DNA of 64,000 nt from Alistipes sp. An66 (GCF_002161445.1 NZ_NFHT01000001.1:248001-312000), one strand, 5' to 3'. Positions 8,672 through 17,379 are shown, numbered from the stretch's first letter. Program-made: numbers and translations. Notes: generated from the sequence alone by a model not told the origin.

Positions 8672-9859
8672 ATGTACGGAAAAATTAAGGAGTACCTGCA
8701 ACATGAACTCGCCGAAATCGAGGCCGCAGGGCTCTACAAGCACGAACGGATCATCTCGTCGCCCCAGCGGGCCGAGATCGAGGTTGCAGGTCGGAAGGTT
8801 CTGAACTTCTGCGCCAACAACTACCTCGGACTCTCGGACAACCCCCGCCTGATCGAGGCCGCAAAGCGCGCCATGGACGCCCGCGGCTACGGCATGTCCT
8901 CCGTCCGCTTCATCTGCGGCTGCCAGGACATCCACAAGGAGCTCGAAAAGGCCGTTTCGGACTACTTCGGAACCGAGGACACGATCCTCTATGCCGCCTG
9001 CTTCGATGCCAACGGCGGCGTCTTCGAACCCCTCTTCACCGACCAGGACGCCATCATCTCCGATGCCCTGAACCACGCCTCGATCATCGACGGCGTGCGT
9101 CTCTGCAAGGCCGTGCGCTACCGATACGCCAACGCCGACATGGCCGAACTCGAAGAGTGTCTGAAAAAGGCCCAGGCCCAGCGCTTCCGCATCATCTGCA
9201 CCGACGGTGTCTTCTCGATGGACGGCAACGCCGCTCCGCTCGACAAAATCTGCGCCCTGGCCGAAAAGTACGACGCCCTGGTCATGGTTGACGAGTGCCA
9301 CTCGGCAGGCGTCCTCGGTGCAACGGGCCGCGGCATCACCGAACTCTACAACCTCCGCGGACAGGTCGACATCCTCACCGGAACCCTCGGAAAGGCCTTC
9401 GGCGGCGCCGTGGGCGGATTCACCACCGGCCGCAAGGAGATCATCGACATGCTCCGCCAGCGTTCGCGCCCCTACCTCTTCTCGAACTCCCTGCCCCCCG
9501 CCGTCGTGGGCGCCGGAATCGAGATGTTCCGCATGCTGGCCGAAAGCAACGAACTCCACGACCGTCTGGTGGCCAACGTCGAGCACTTCCGCAAGGGCAT
9601 GATGGCCGCCGGATTCGACATCAAACCCACGCAGTCGGCCATCTGCGCCGTGATGCTCTACGACGCGAAGCTCTCGCAGGACTTCGCCGCAAAGTTGCAG
9701 GACGAGGGCATCTTCGTCACGGGATTCTACTATCCGGTCGTCCCGAAGGGACAGGCCCGCATCCGCGTGCAGGTCTCCGCAGGCCACACCTTCGAACAGC
9801 TGGACCGCTGCATCGCCGCCTTCACCAAAATCGGCAAGGAGTTGAACGTCATCAAATAA
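8672..9859 (+). CDS. kbl: Glycine C-acetyltransferase (2-amino-3-ketobutyrate CoA ligase)
   Basis: PLP enzyme that cleaves 2-amino-3-ketobutyrate with CoA to glycine and acetyl-CoA, the second step of threonine degradation. The 395-residue protein belongs to the alpha-oxoamine synthase group. It shows NFCANNYLGL, the SSVRFICG block, VDECHSAG (PLP-ring contacts) and the Schiff-base lysine at about K241 in TGTLGKAFGG. The SSVRFICGCQDIH segment favours Kbl over the related BioF or serine palmitoyltransferase. Threonine dehydrogenase is not adjacent. An Lrp-type regulator follows after 10 bases and may control this gene. Confidence 0.92.
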   Translation: MYGKIKEYLQHELAEIEAAGLYKHERIISSPQRAEIEVAGRKVLNFCANNYLGLSDNPRLIEAAKRAMDARGYGMSSVRFICGCQDIHKELEKAVSDYFGTEDTILYAACFDANGGVFEPLFTDQDAIISDALNHASIIDGVRLCKAVRYRYANADMAELEECLKKAQAQRFRIICTDGVFSMDGNAAPLDKICALAEKYDALVMVDECHSAGVLGATGRGITELYNLRGQVDILTGTLGKAFGGAVGGFTTGRKEIIDMLRQRSRPYLFSNSLPPAVVGAGIEMFRMLAESNELHDRLVANVEHFRKGMMAAGFDIKPTQSAICAVMLYDAKLSQDFAAKLQDEGIFVTGFYYPVVPKGQARIRVQVSAGHTFEQLDRCIAAFTKIGKELNVIK

Positions 9860-9869
9860 CCCCACAGAT

Positions 9870-10343
9870 ATGGCTAAAACGACATTGGACGCAATCGACC
9901 GCAAGATCCTCAAATACCTCATCAAGAATGCGCGCATGCCCTTCCTGGAAATCGCACGTGAGTGCGGCATCTCGGGTGCGGCCATCCACCAGCGCATCCG
10001 CAAGCTCGACGAAGCGGGCGTGATCCTCGGCAGCCGGCTGATCGTCGATCCGAAGGTGATCGGCTTCGACGTCTGCGCCTACATCAGCATCATGCTCAAA
10101 GATCCGCAGTTGCAGGCACATACGGTCGAGGAGCTCAAAAAAGTCGCCGAGATCGTCGAGTGCCACTACATCACCGGCAAGGGCAACATCCTTGTGAAAC
10201 TCTACTGCGTGGATAACGAACACCTCATGCACACGATCTTCGACGGCATTCTGCGCATTCAGGGCATCGCCACCACCGAGACCAACATCTCGTTGCAGGA
10301 GGTCTTCCAGCGCGAGGTGAACGTCGACTTCATCGAGGAGTAG
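9870..10343 (+). CDS. Lrp/AsnC-family transcriptional regulator
   Basis: 157-residue feast/famine regulator. The N-terminal winged helix-turn-helix (about residues 6-55) includes LEIARECGISGAAIHQRIRK. The rest is an alpha/beta RAM (AsnC_trans_reg) ligand domain, with the EIVECHYITGKGNILVKLY strand pattern. These proteins bind amino acids and form dimers or octamers. Cotranscription with kbl, only 10 bases away, suggests a glycine-, threonine- or alanine-related effector, but the ligand cannot be read from sequence. Confidence 0.92.
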   Translation: MAKTTLDAIDRKILKYLIKNARMPFLEIARECGISGAAIHQRIRKLDEAGVILGSRLIVDPKVIGFDVCAYISIMLKDPQLQAHTVEELKKVAEIVECHYITGKGNILVKLYCVDNEHLMHTIFDGILRIQGIATTETNISLQEVFQREVNVDFIEE

Positions 10344-10349
10344 CCGGGG

Positions 10350-10470
10350 GCCGTGAGAGGGGCCGGGAGCGCGAGAGAGAGGGAGAGAGGAGCGAGAGGG
10401 GAAGAGGAGCGAGAGGAGAGGAAGAGATGAGGGGAAGAGATGAGGGGAAGAGGAGAGGAAGAGCCGTAAA
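10350..10470. repeat. Polypurine low-complexity tract
   Basis: About 120 bases of nearly pure A/G on the plus strand, built from variations of GAGAGGGA and including GATGAGGGGAAGA repeated in tandem near 10426-10452. No gene. It lies between the Lrp stop and a terminator. Such tracts can slip in replication or form triplexes, but no function is shown. Confidence 0.7.
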
Positions 10471-10513
10471 TGAGAACGGAAGAGAAACACGCCCCGGACA
10501 CGTCCCGGAACTG

Positions 10514-10548
10514 AAAAACGGACGACCTGACAAAGGTCGTCCGTTTTT
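10514..10548 (+). terminator. Strong Rho-independent terminator after the kbl-lrp operon
   Basis: A perfect 15-bp stem (AAAAACGGACGACCT / AGGTCGTCCGTTTTT) with a 5-base loop is followed by further T residues. The A/T flanks make it usable in both directions, so it may also stop kdsC transcription. Confidence 0.88.
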
Positions 10549-10660
10549 TTCGGGAAGTTTCGGCGTGTGCGGGTGTTTCGGGGCCGGGACCGGGCCGAGG
10601 CGGGACCGCCCCGAAACCGGCTCCGGGTCTGTGGGCCCGTGGGAGTGTGACGTTCGCAGA

Positions 10661-10669
10661 CCCCCCCCC
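10661..10669. repeat. C9 homopolymer behind the kdsC stop
   Basis: Exactly nine C residues on the plus strand (G9 in kdsC sense), followed by T and four more C. It begins 11 bases beyond the kdsC stop codon. One of four nine-base G/C runs in the window, all just downstream of genes. Confidence 0.9.
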
Positions 10670-10679
10670 TCCCCTTCTG

Positions 10680-11225
10680 TCAACAGGAGGCGGCCAGCGA
10701 CGAGGGCGTGACGCCCTGCGAATCGCGGGCCCAGTCGCCGTGTGCCCGGAGCACCTGCTCCACGATGTCGCGCACGGCACCCTCGCCGCCCCGGAACTCC
10801 GAGACGTAACGCGACGCTTCGATCACCTCGGCGGCCGAATCGGCCGGACAGACCGGAATCCCCACCTCGCGCATGCATTCCAGATCGGGAATGTCGTCGC
10901 CCATGTAGATCACGTCGGCCGGGTCGACACCCTCGTTGCGGAGGTATTCGTGCAGGGCCGCAATCTTGTCCATGCAGTCGAGGTAGTAGTGACGGATGCC
11001 GAGCATCCGCAGACGGTGTTCGAGCGTCTTGCCCCGCCCGCCCGTGATGACGCAGACGCGGTAGCCCATTTTCAGGGCATAGGCCAGGGCGTAGCCGTCC
11101 TTGGCGTTGTAGCGGCGGATGAAGTCGCCGTCGGCGGTCGGGATGATCCCGCCGTCGGTCATCACGCCGTCGACATCGAAGATGAAGGTCCGGCAGCGTG
11201 CTATCTCTTCCTTGAAGTTTGCCAT
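10680..11225 (-). CDS. kdsC: KdsC-type 3-deoxy-D-manno-octulosonate 8-phosphate phosphatase
   Basis: C1-cap-less HAD-superfamily phosphatase of 181 residues. The nucleophile motif is FDVDGVMTDGG, the lysine/arginine region is ITGGRGKTLEHR, and the Mg-binding motif is GDDIPDLECM. The GVMTDG form is characteristic of KdsC, which dephosphorylates KDO-8-P for lipopolysaccharide; the related NeuA-type or YrbI-like activities are alternatives. The ATG at 11225 lies 25 bases inside the upstream DUF2520 gene, so the two are likely coupled in one operon. Confidence 0.88.
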   Translation of the reverse strand: MANFKEEIARCRTFIFDVDGVMTDGGIIPTADGDFIRRYNAKDGYALAYALKMGYRVCVITGGRGKTLEHRLRMLGIRHYYLDCMDKIAALHEYLRNEGVDPADVIYMGDDIPDLECMREVGIPVCPADSAAEVIEASRYVSEFRGGEGAVRDIVEQVLRAHGDWARDSQGVTPSSLAASC

Positions 11226-12001
11226 ATGTTTTTGCTGATTTGCGTATAGATCTCCTGTAAGGTGGGATCGCCGTCGAGCAGGGCCCGATGGCGCTCCTGC
11301 GTGGCGGTGTCGTTGCGCACGGCGGGGCCCGTCTGCACGTCGCGCGGCGAGCGGGCGTCGCAGGCTTTGGCCGCGGTCTCGGCGATCAGGGGTTTGAGCA
11401 CCCCGAAGTCGAGTCCGGCGCGGCGCACCGTCTCCTCGCCGAGGGCGTACATGTGGTTGGCGAAGTTGCAGGCGAAGACCGCCGCGAGGTGTACCCGGGC
11501 GCGTTGCGCCGAGTCGGCCCAGAGCACCGTCCGGGAGAGCGTGCGGGCGAGGGATTCGAGTTCGGCCCGGAATCCGGGGTCCGCGGTTTCGAGAAAGATC
11601 GGGATGACCGAGAAATCCACCGGGCGTCCCTTCGTGAAGGTCTGCATCGGGTAGAAGACCGCGCGGCGTGCGAAATGCCCGGGGATGGCTTCCAGCGGTA
11701 CGCTTCCGGCGGTGTGGGCCACGGCGGCCGATGCGGGGATCGGGAGCGTCGAGGCTACCTCGGCGACGGCGCGGTCGCTCACGGCGATCAGATAGAGGTC
11801 GGCCGTGCGGTCGAGTCCGGCGGGGTCGTCGCTCCATCCGCATCCGGCGATGCGGGCTACGGCGGGGCCGCGCTCCGGGTTCCGGGCCCAGATCTGTACG
11901 GCTTCGAGACTGCTGGCGGCGACGGCGCGGGCCAGCGCCTCCGCCAGATTGCCGCTTCCGATGATGACGATGCGTTTCATGGGGTGCGTTTCGGAGGTCA
12001 T
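11201..12001 (-). CDS. DUF2520 / Rossmann-fold oxidoreductase-like protein
   Basis: 266-residue protein with an N-terminal NAD(P)-binding Rossmann motif (VIIGSGNLAEALA) and a C-terminal all-helical DUF2520-type domain, resembling F420-dependent NADP reductase and ketopantoate-reductase-like proteins. The ATG at 12001 overlaps the stop of the upstream membrane protein as ATGA, which favours that start; an ATG at 11980 (MKRIVIIG) is the alternative. The substrate is unknown. In Bacteroidetes these genes commonly precede a KdsC-like phosphatase, as here, so a link to sugar-acid or envelope metabolism is possible but unproven. Confidence 0.8.
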   Translation of the reverse strand: MTSETHPMKRIVIIGSGNLAEALARAVAASSLEAVQIWARNPERGPAVARIAGCGWSDDPAGLDRTADLYLIAVSDRAVAEVASTLPIPASAAVAHTAGSVPLEAIPGHFARRAVFYPMQTFTKGRPVDFSVIPIFLETADPGFRAELESLARTLSRTVLWADSAQRARVHLAAVFACNFANHMYALGEETVRRAGLDFGVLKPLIAETAAKACDARSPRDVQTGPAVRNDTATQERHRALLDGDPTLQEIYTQISKNIWQTSRKR

Positions 12002-13302
12002 AGCAGGTCGGTCAGCCGCACGTTTTCCGGGGATTGGCGTACGGTCTGTTTCAGGATTTCGAGTTCCCGGTTCACGCGGGCCAGTTCGGGGGTCTGCCCG
12101 AGGTCGAGTGTGGCCTGCCCCGTCCGTTCGACGGCTTCCAGAATGCCGTAGACGGTCGTCGACGCAAGGTCATGCGCCGGGGTGAAGGCCACGTCGCGTT
12201 CGCCGTCGCCGCTGCGCACGGCGATCAGCTGCCCGGCCTGCACGAGCTGGAAGAGCACGTCATTGACGATGCGGGTCGGGAGTCCGAGGCGTTCGCGGAT
12301 CGTATCGGTCGAGAGCGTTCCTCCGTGGTCACGGAAATTCCGCGCCACGAGGATCATCACCGCGAGGAGCACCTTGCGGCGCTGGTCGTAGCTGATCCGG
12401 AGGGATTCGCGCTCCTCGGCGAAGCGGCTGATGTTCTGGTAGGCGAACGAGAGTTCGCCGCCGAAGAGGAGGATCTCCCACGAGGTCTGCATCCAGATGA
12501 GGAAGAGCGGCAGGGCGGCGAAACTTCCGTAGATGGCGTTGTAGGAGGTCATCCAGCGCTGGACGTAGACGTATCCCCACTGGAAGAGCAGGAAGATGGT
12601 CCCGGCGACGATCCCGGCCATCAGGGCGCTCTGGAAGCGCACCCGGGCGTTGGGGATGATCAGGTAGAGGAGCGTGAACATCGTCCAGATGATGACCATC
12701 GAGGCGAGGTGCGAGAGCGTGTTGAAGTACCACTTGTCGTAGAGTCCGAGCAGCTGTTCGACGTAGTCGCCGGCGGCGTTGGCGAGGATCCAGAGCACGG
12801 GGACGATCATCACCACGGCGATGTAGTCGGTCCATTGGCGTGCGATGCTGCGGGCGACCTTGACCTCCCAGATGTTGTTGAAGGCGCTCTCGATGGAGCC
12901 GAAGACGCGGATCACGGCCCAGAAGAGCATCACCAGACCCACGGCGGCCACGACGCCGCCCTGGGTGCGGGCGAGGGCGTTTTCGGCGAATCCGACGATG
13001 TAGTCGATGGTTTCGGGATGGCGGGGGAAGATTCCGTAGAGGTTTTCGACGAGTCCGTCGGTGAGCCCGAATCCCTTGACGACGGCGAAGACGACGGCGA
13101 GGATCGGGACGAGCGACATCAGCGTGTAGAAGGTGAGGGCCGCGGAGCGGACCAGCGTTCCGTGCTCGACCAGCCCGCGGGCCGTGTAGAAGAGCAGGCG
13201 GTACTGCTGCACGAGCCACCGCACGACGGGGTTGCGCCATTCGCTGACGTCCTGGCGGAAGATCGTGTCGGTGAAGTAGGTGAAGAGCTGTCGGAGTTTC
13301 AT
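11998..13302 (-). CDS. YihY/BrkB-family inner-membrane protein
   Basis: 434-residue polytopic protein. The first 300 residues contain about six hydrophobic helices with the family's SAALTFYTLMSLVPILAV segment, and a cytoplasmic C-terminal region follows (residues 300-434) that looks winged-helix-like (DTIRERLGLPTRIVNDVLFQL). The family was once called RNase BN, but that activity belongs to another protein; its true role is unclear. The ATG at 13302 is chosen over one 33 bases upstream because it puts the conserved N-terminus first. First gene of a three-gene operon with DUF2520 and kdsC, with a well-formed promoter upstream. Confidence 0.88.
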   Translation of the reverse strand: MKLRQLFTYFTDTIFRQDVSEWRNPVVRWLVQQYRLLFYTARGLVEHGTLVRSAALTFYTLMSLVPILAVVFAVVKGFGLTDGLVENLYGIFPRHPETIDYIVGFAENALARTQGGVVAAVGLVMLFWAVIRVFGSIESAFNNIWEVKVARSIARQWTDYIAVVMIVPVLWILANAAGDYVEQLLGLYDKWYFNTLSHLASMVIIWTMFTLLYLIIPNARVRFQSALMAGIVAGTIFLLFQWGYVYVQRWMTSYNAIYGSFAALPLFLIWMQTSWEILLFGGELSFAYQNISRFAEERESLRISYDQRRKVLLAVMILVARNFRDHGGTLSTDTIRERLGLPTRIVNDVLFQLVQAGQLIAVRSGDGERDVAFTPAHDLASTTVYGILEAVERTGQATLDLGQTPELARVNRELEILKQTVRQSPENVRLTDLL

Positions 13303-13332
13303 GGGCCTTGTCCGCCGTCGCGGCGCTTTCGA

Positions 13333-13364
13333 CAAAGATAGCTATTTTAGCCGGATCGCCCAAA
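13333..13364 (-). promoter_or_regulatory. Full Bacteroidetes promoter for the brkB-DUF2520-kdsC operon
   Basis: On the minus strand TTTG (13364-13361), a 20-base spacer and TATCTTTG (13340-13333) match the -33/-7 consensus exactly. The promoter lies mostly within the 3' end of the upstream methyltransferase gene. Confidence 0.8.
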
Positions 13365-14487
13365 AATCGTTCCCGATTTTCGTGAAGGCCATCCGCACGT
13401 CGGCGCCGGGGTGAGCGCCGAGCCGCCGCATCAGTTCGTCGGGCGGCAGCGGGAAGTCGCGTTTGAGGATCTCGACGCCGCGCCCTTTCAGTCCGCGTTT
13501 CAACCGTTTCGGGTCGTAGGGTTCGATGGACTCAATGGGCGATACGCGCCCGATCACGCCGTGCGGCTCCGCGGCGGCGAATCCGAATCCGTTGTCGCTC
13601 CAACAGTCGGCCTTGCCGGCCAGGTGGAGCCGCGTCAGGCGGGCCTTGCGCAGTGCGACGTCGGGGATCACGAGCCAGCGGAAGCGCTCCGGATCGAACG
13701 GCGGGGTTTCGGGCGGCACGGCTCCGGGTGCGGCCGCGAAGCTCCCGATGCCGAGGGCCGTGGCCGTGACGAGCGGTCCCGTTCCGTCGGCGTAGATGAG
13801 CATCTCCTTGCACTCGTCGCCGAGCGAGAGAACCTCCACGCGGCTGTCGGGGAAGAGCCGCAGGGCCTCGTCCACGTCGAACAGCGGGGAGTTTTTCAGA
13901 CAGAGCCGTGCGGTGATGCGGTCGATTTTTGGTTTCAGTGCCACGATGTCGGGCGAGCAGGCTTCCAGCAGGACCAACTTGCGCCCTTCGGCCGAACGCC
14001 GGTCGGGATCGGCGTAGATCCAGTCGAAGTGCAGCCCCTCCTGCCGGAGGTACTCCTCGGCCGAAGTGTTCACGACCTCGATATTCGCCACGCCCATTCT
14101 CGAAAAATTCTCCGACGTGATCCGGGCCAGCAGCGGGTCGCGTTCGAGGGCCACGACGCGGCGAAACCGTCGGGAGAGGTAGAGACTGTCGACCCCGAGT
14201 CCGCAGGTGAGGTCCAGCACCGTGTCGCCCTCGATCGCCTTGTGGGCGGCCGTCGCCTCGCTCGACGCCTGCTCGAAGGCCCGCGGCGGGAGGATGCACT
14301 GCACGGCGGCATACGTCGGGAGTTTGCGTTCGGCACGCGCGAGGTACTTGACCTGCGTGGCCACGAGCCGGGCATGGGGCACCGTGCGGTCGAACGCCAC
14401 GTCCAGCGGGTCGCGTCCGCGGGCGGCGGCGACGGCCTGCCGGAGCTCCTCGGTACGCAGCAGTTCGAATTCTTCGGCGGTGATCAT
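13342..14487 (-). CDS. THUMP-like-domain class I SAM-dependent methyltransferase
   Basis: 381-residue protein. The middle carries a Rossmann methyltransferase core: motif I VLDLTCGLGVDSLYLS, the acidic end of strand 2 (VALERDP) and a YADPDRR motif IV. The C-terminal part (about 310-381) is the THUMP-like extension with RGLKGRGVEILKRDFP, seen in a Bacteroidetes family annotated as class I SAM-dependent methyltransferases. An RNA substrate is likely by analogy with THUMP domains, but it is not known. The ATG at 14487 follows a TACCTTTG element by about 27 bases. Confidence 0.85.
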   Translation of the reverse strand: MITAEEFELLRTEELRQAVAAARGRDPLDVAFDRTVPHARLVATQVKYLARAERKLPTYAAVQCILPPRAFEQASSEATAAHKAIEGDTVLDLTCGLGVDSLYLSRRFRRVVALERDPLLARITSENFSRMGVANIEVVNTSAEEYLRQEGLHFDWIYADPDRRSAEGRKLVLLEACSPDIVALKPKIDRITARLCLKNSPLFDVDEALRLFPDSRVEVLSLGDECKEMLIYADGTGPLVTATALGIGSFAAAPGAVPPETPPFDPERFRWLVIPDVALRKARLTRLHLAGKADCWSDNGFGFAAAEPHGVIGRVSPIESIEPYDPKRLKRGLKGRGVEILKRDFPLPPDELMRRLGAHPGADVRMAFTKIGNDFWAIRLK

Positions 14488-14504
14488 GGGTGTGAAGGGG
14501 TCGT

Positions 14505-15983
14505 TTACAGACGCAAAGGTAGGCTTTTTTTCGGTTCCCGGCACCCTGCGGCGAGGGTTGCGGCGAGGAAAAACAGGTAGACAAGCAATGTCGGTGTCGT
14601 TCCGAGCGTCCAGTCGGCGGCACCTCCGGGCAGCGAGGCCGTTGTGCGGGCCAGCAGATTGACGGCCTCGGCGGCCTTGCCCGTCACCACTCCGAAAAGC
14701 GGTGCGAGCCACCCGACGGGCAGGAGCATCCAGAGGGCGCCGCCGAAGACCACGACACCGGCGATCAGAATGGCTGCCGGATTGATGAGCAGCCCTGCCA
14801 GCGGCACGACACCGAAGACGTGGGAGACGAGCGGAGCGGTGGCCAGCGTGGCCGTCAGTCCGATCAGATAGGCGTCGATGACGGCGTTCAGCCACCGGCG
14901 GCGGGTCCGGCACCTCCGGCAGAGGGGTACGCCCCAGACGAGGATGCCCGCCACGGCGAGGAACGACAGTTGGAAGCTGATGTCACCGATCCAGTTGGGA
15001 TTCCAGAGCAGCATGCCGAAGGCGGCCGTGGCCAGGGCGTTCATTCCGACATACTCCGAGGCCGACGCGAGGGCGGTTTGCAGGAGGGTGCACATCACGG
15101 CGGCACGCACGGCGCTGGGCGGAAACCCGGCCGCGGCGACAAAGAGCCAGACGGCCGCCGCCGCGAGGATGTTTTTCAGCAGATGGCCCCGCCGCAGCAG
15201 GGGCAGCCACCAGAGCAGCACGTTTATGACGACGAAGACGATCCCCGTATGGAGCCCCGATACGGCCAGCAGATGGGACAGCCCGCTGCGGGAGTAGGCC
15301 GTGCGCAGGTCGGCGGGGATGCCGCGACGCTCGCCTGCGGCCATCGCCTCGACGACGGCGCGGGCTTCGGGTTTCATCGGGAGCCGCTCCAACCGTTCGA
15401 CGGCCCGGCGGTGGAGGTTCGCGGCATGGAGCATCTTCCGGTCGAGGATCGCCCGCTCCCCGATCCACAGCGTCCCGGCATAGCCCCGCCGCTCCATCAG
15501 CCGGCGGTAGCTCTCCGCACCGCCCCGGAACGGGCGCACCGTGCCCCGGCAGCGGATGCGCTCTCCGGCCCGGAGTTCCGTCAGCGAATCGGCATAGAGC
15601 CGGATCCGGGCGTCCGAAGCGTTCCAGTGCCCGTCCGCAGGGTTCCGCCAGGCCGTTACGACGGCATCGGCCGACGAGTAGCGCGCCCGCTCGACGGGAA
15701 ACCCCTCCACGACGATCTCGTAGAGGGTGTACACCTCGCGCGGGACGCTCACTTCGGGAGTCCGGAGCTGTGCGGCGGCGAATCCCGCCGTGAGGAGCAT
15801 CGCCGCGGCGGCAGCTCCCGAACGCAGCAGCAGGGCCACGACTCCCGTACAGACGAAAGCCCCTGCGAGAAACCACAGGGGCAGTTCGTACGTTCCGGCC
15901 AGGGCGATCCCCGCGGCGAAGGGCGCGAGGAGCTTGACCATCGGCATACGGTCGAGCCGATCCAACAGGCAGGTGATTTTCAT
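14505..15983 (-). CDS. comEC: ComEC/Rec2-family DNA-uptake channel, short form
   Basis: 492-residue polytopic membrane protein with an N-terminal DUF4131-like region (residues 1-190) and the competence-domain core with the signature SGLSHLLAVSGLHTGIV around residue 225. In naturally competent bacteria ComEC is the inner-membrane channel that imports single-stranded DNA. The C-terminal metallo-beta-lactamase-like domain of full-length ComEC (about 750 residues) is absent; the protein ends after the last membrane helices. The ATG at 15983 is used. Short versions are known in many genomes, so the role in uptake here is uncertain. Confidence 0.88.
   Translation of the reverse strand: MKITCLLDRLDRMPMVKLLAPFAAGIALAGTYELPLWFLAGAFVCTGVVALLLRSGAAAAAMLLTAGFAAAQLRTPEVSVPREVYTLYEIVVEGFPVERARYSSADAVVTAWRNPADGHWNASDARIRLYADSLTELRAGERIRCRGTVRPFRGGAESYRRLMERRGYAGTLWIGERAILDRKMLHAANLHRRAVERLERLPMKPEARAVVEAMAAGERRGIPADLRTAYSRSGLSHLLAVSGLHTGIVFVVINVLLWWLPLLRRGHLLKNILAAAAVWLFVAAAGFPPSAVRAAVMCTLLQTALASASEYVGMNALATAAFGMLLWNPNWIGDISFQLSFLAVAGILVWGVPLCRRCRTRRRWLNAVIDAYLIGLTATLATAPLVSHVFGVVPLAGLLINPAAILIAGVVVFGGALWMLLPVGWLAPLFGVVTGKAAEAVNLLARTTASLPGGAADWTLGTTPTLLVYLFFLAATLAAGCREPKKSLPLRL
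14514..14521 (-). promoter_or_regulatory. -7 element for the THUMP-like methyltransferase gene
   Basis: TACCTTTG on the minus strand, located in the last codons of comEC, fits TAnnTTTG. No -33 box is evident. Confidence 0.5.
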
Positions 15984-16016
15984 ACCTGCAAGATACACAA
16001 AATATGTTGAAAAAAG

Positions 16017-16424
16017 TCAGGAGTCTCCCCGGAAGAGCCTCCATCCTTCCGCGACCTGCCGCATGTCGGCCGGCGTGCCGTTCTCCACGCGCGAGATGGC
16101 GGCCGCAACGGGGATCATGGTCCGGGCGTCGTGCGTGTCGAGTCGTTCGTCGGAGTCGAGGCCCGTGTCGGCGGCCACGGCGCGGATGTAGGCGTCGGTG
16201 TGGTTCTCCGAGGGCGGAGCCCAGCGGGAGATCATCCCCCGGAGGGTGTCGAGCCCGTAGCGGATGCGGTAGGTGTCGAGCAGCACGAAGATGGCGCGGT
16301 AGCCCCAGGCGAGGCTTTCGAACTCCTTGAATGCGGGGTCCCGCGAAGGCCGGACCTCGCCCCGGTAGCGGGCCTTCGACTGCCGGATGTTCCCCGGATT
16401 GCGGTTATCGAGTCCCCGTGCCAT
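16017..16424 (-). CDS. Phage structural protein P5-like / lysin
   Basis: 135-residue protein beginning RGLDNRNPGNIRQS, a signature of the small 'structural protein P5' family found in Bacteroidetes prophages and named after the PM2 protein; relatives are thought to have peptidoglycan-degrading activity. The WGYRAIFVLLDTY and GMISRWAPPSENHT segments are also typical. No signal peptide is seen, so export would depend on the neighbouring holin. It overlaps the holin gene by 20 bases and is the last gene of the cassette. Confidence 0.8.
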   Translation of the reverse strand: MARGLDNRNPGNIRQSKARYRGEVRPSRDPAFKEFESLAWGYRAIFVLLDTYRIRYGLDTLRGMISRWAPPSENHTDAYIRAVAADTGLDSDERLDTHDARTMIPVAAAISRVENGTPADMRQVAEGWRLFRGDS

Positions 16425-16857
16425 AGTCGTCGTCGCGGATTTGGAGGTGGGATTCCATGCGGCGTTTGGCGTAGCGGCGCAGCCAGCGGAAGAGCGGCGC
16501 TTCGGAGAACTGCGCGGCGTTTTCGAGGAACGACCAGAACTCCACGCCGCAGGTGAATCCGGTGAAGAGCTTGGCCAGATTCAACTGCATGAAATCCAGT
16601 ACGAAACGGTCGAGCATCCAGGCCATGGCGATGGCCGTGACGGCGAGTCCCGTCTTGGCGACGGTTCGCCAGGCCTTGCAGCTCTCGAAATACCACTCCC
16701 TGCCTGCGCGCCGGGCCGCGGCCCGGTCGGCGAAGATGCCCGATACGAAGTCCACCCCGATGAAGAGCAGCGTGGTGGCCACGAGCGGGTTGATGGGTGC
16801 GAACAGCGCGGCGATCCCCGCCGCGAGGCCGCTAACGAATCTGAACAAAGCCTCCAT
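16405..16857 (-). CDS. Phage holin-family membrane protein
   Basis: 150-residue protein with two to three hydrophobic segments in the first 90 residues (GLAAGIAALFAPINPLVATTLL, then TGLAVTAIAMAWMLDRFVL, shortened here) and a charged C-terminus. The FIGVDFVSGIFADR motif between them is characteristic of the Bacteroidetes/Firmicutes phage holin 4 (toxin secretion/lysis) family. It would make pores that release the adjacent lysin. The ATG at 16857 overlaps the upstream connector-like gene by 26 bases. Confidence 0.8.
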   Translation of the reverse strand: MEALFRFVSGLAAGIAALFAPINPLVATTLLFIGVDFVSGIFADRAAARRAGREWYFESCKAWRTVAKTGLAVTAIAMAWMLDRFVLDFMQLNLAKLFTGFTCGVEFWSFLENAAQFSEAPLFRWLRRYAKRRMESHLQIRDDDYGTGTR

Positions 16858-17305
16858 CGGTCGTGCAGCGGTTGAGGATGTTTTTTTCGGGGAGGTATTC
16901 CGGGAACTCCCGGCGGTGGCTGTCGAGATACGCGACGGCGCGCCGCAGGAGCGTGCGGGCTTCGCTGCGCAGGGCACGGCATTGGCGGCGGAGCGCCTCC
17001 TTGTCGGCGGGCTGTCCCCAGGAGGATTTCGGCTCCGTGGTGCCGCACTGCCCGGTGCGGATGTCGAGGCGCGGTTGGAGCGCCAGCCGGGTGAAGAGCG
17101 CCGCGGGCGCCGCGAGGTATTCGTCGCGGAATTCGGCATGGGTGCCGGCGAGGAGCTTTTCGTACAGCTCCGGGCCGATCACGGGAACGATGTAACGCTG
17201 TTCGGCTGCGGCGATGTCAGCTTCGCCGAAGGTGTCGGGCGGGAGGTTTTCACCGTTTCCGAAGGCGAGTTTCAGCACTTGGAGGGGTGTGATGAGCGTA
17301 TTCAT
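16832..17305 (-). CDS. Putative phage head-tail connector protein
   Basis: 157-residue, largely helical protein. The N-terminal region (ADIAAAEQRYIVPVIGPELY) resembles small Bacteroidetes phage proteins encoded beside portal and capsid genes, where connector or head-completion functions are expected. No enzymatic motif is visible. The ATG at 17305 is preferred over an upstream start that would add 26 low-complexity residues. Assignment rests on position between portal and holin plus a loose resemblance, so it is tentative. Confidence 0.55.
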   Translation of the reverse strand: MNTLITPLQVLKLAFGNGENLPPDTFGEADIAAAEQRYIVPVIGPELYEKLLAGTHAEFRDEYLAAPAALFTRLALQPRLDIRTGQCGTTEPKSSWGQPADKEALRRQCRALRSEARTLLRRAVAYLDSHRREFPEYLPEKNILNRCTTDGGFVQIR

Positions 17306-17379
17306 GTGCGGGTGTTTTTGCGGAGATCCGCCGTCGTGCGACGCCGGACGATCGGGACCGTCCGGCACCGCACGGCGGA

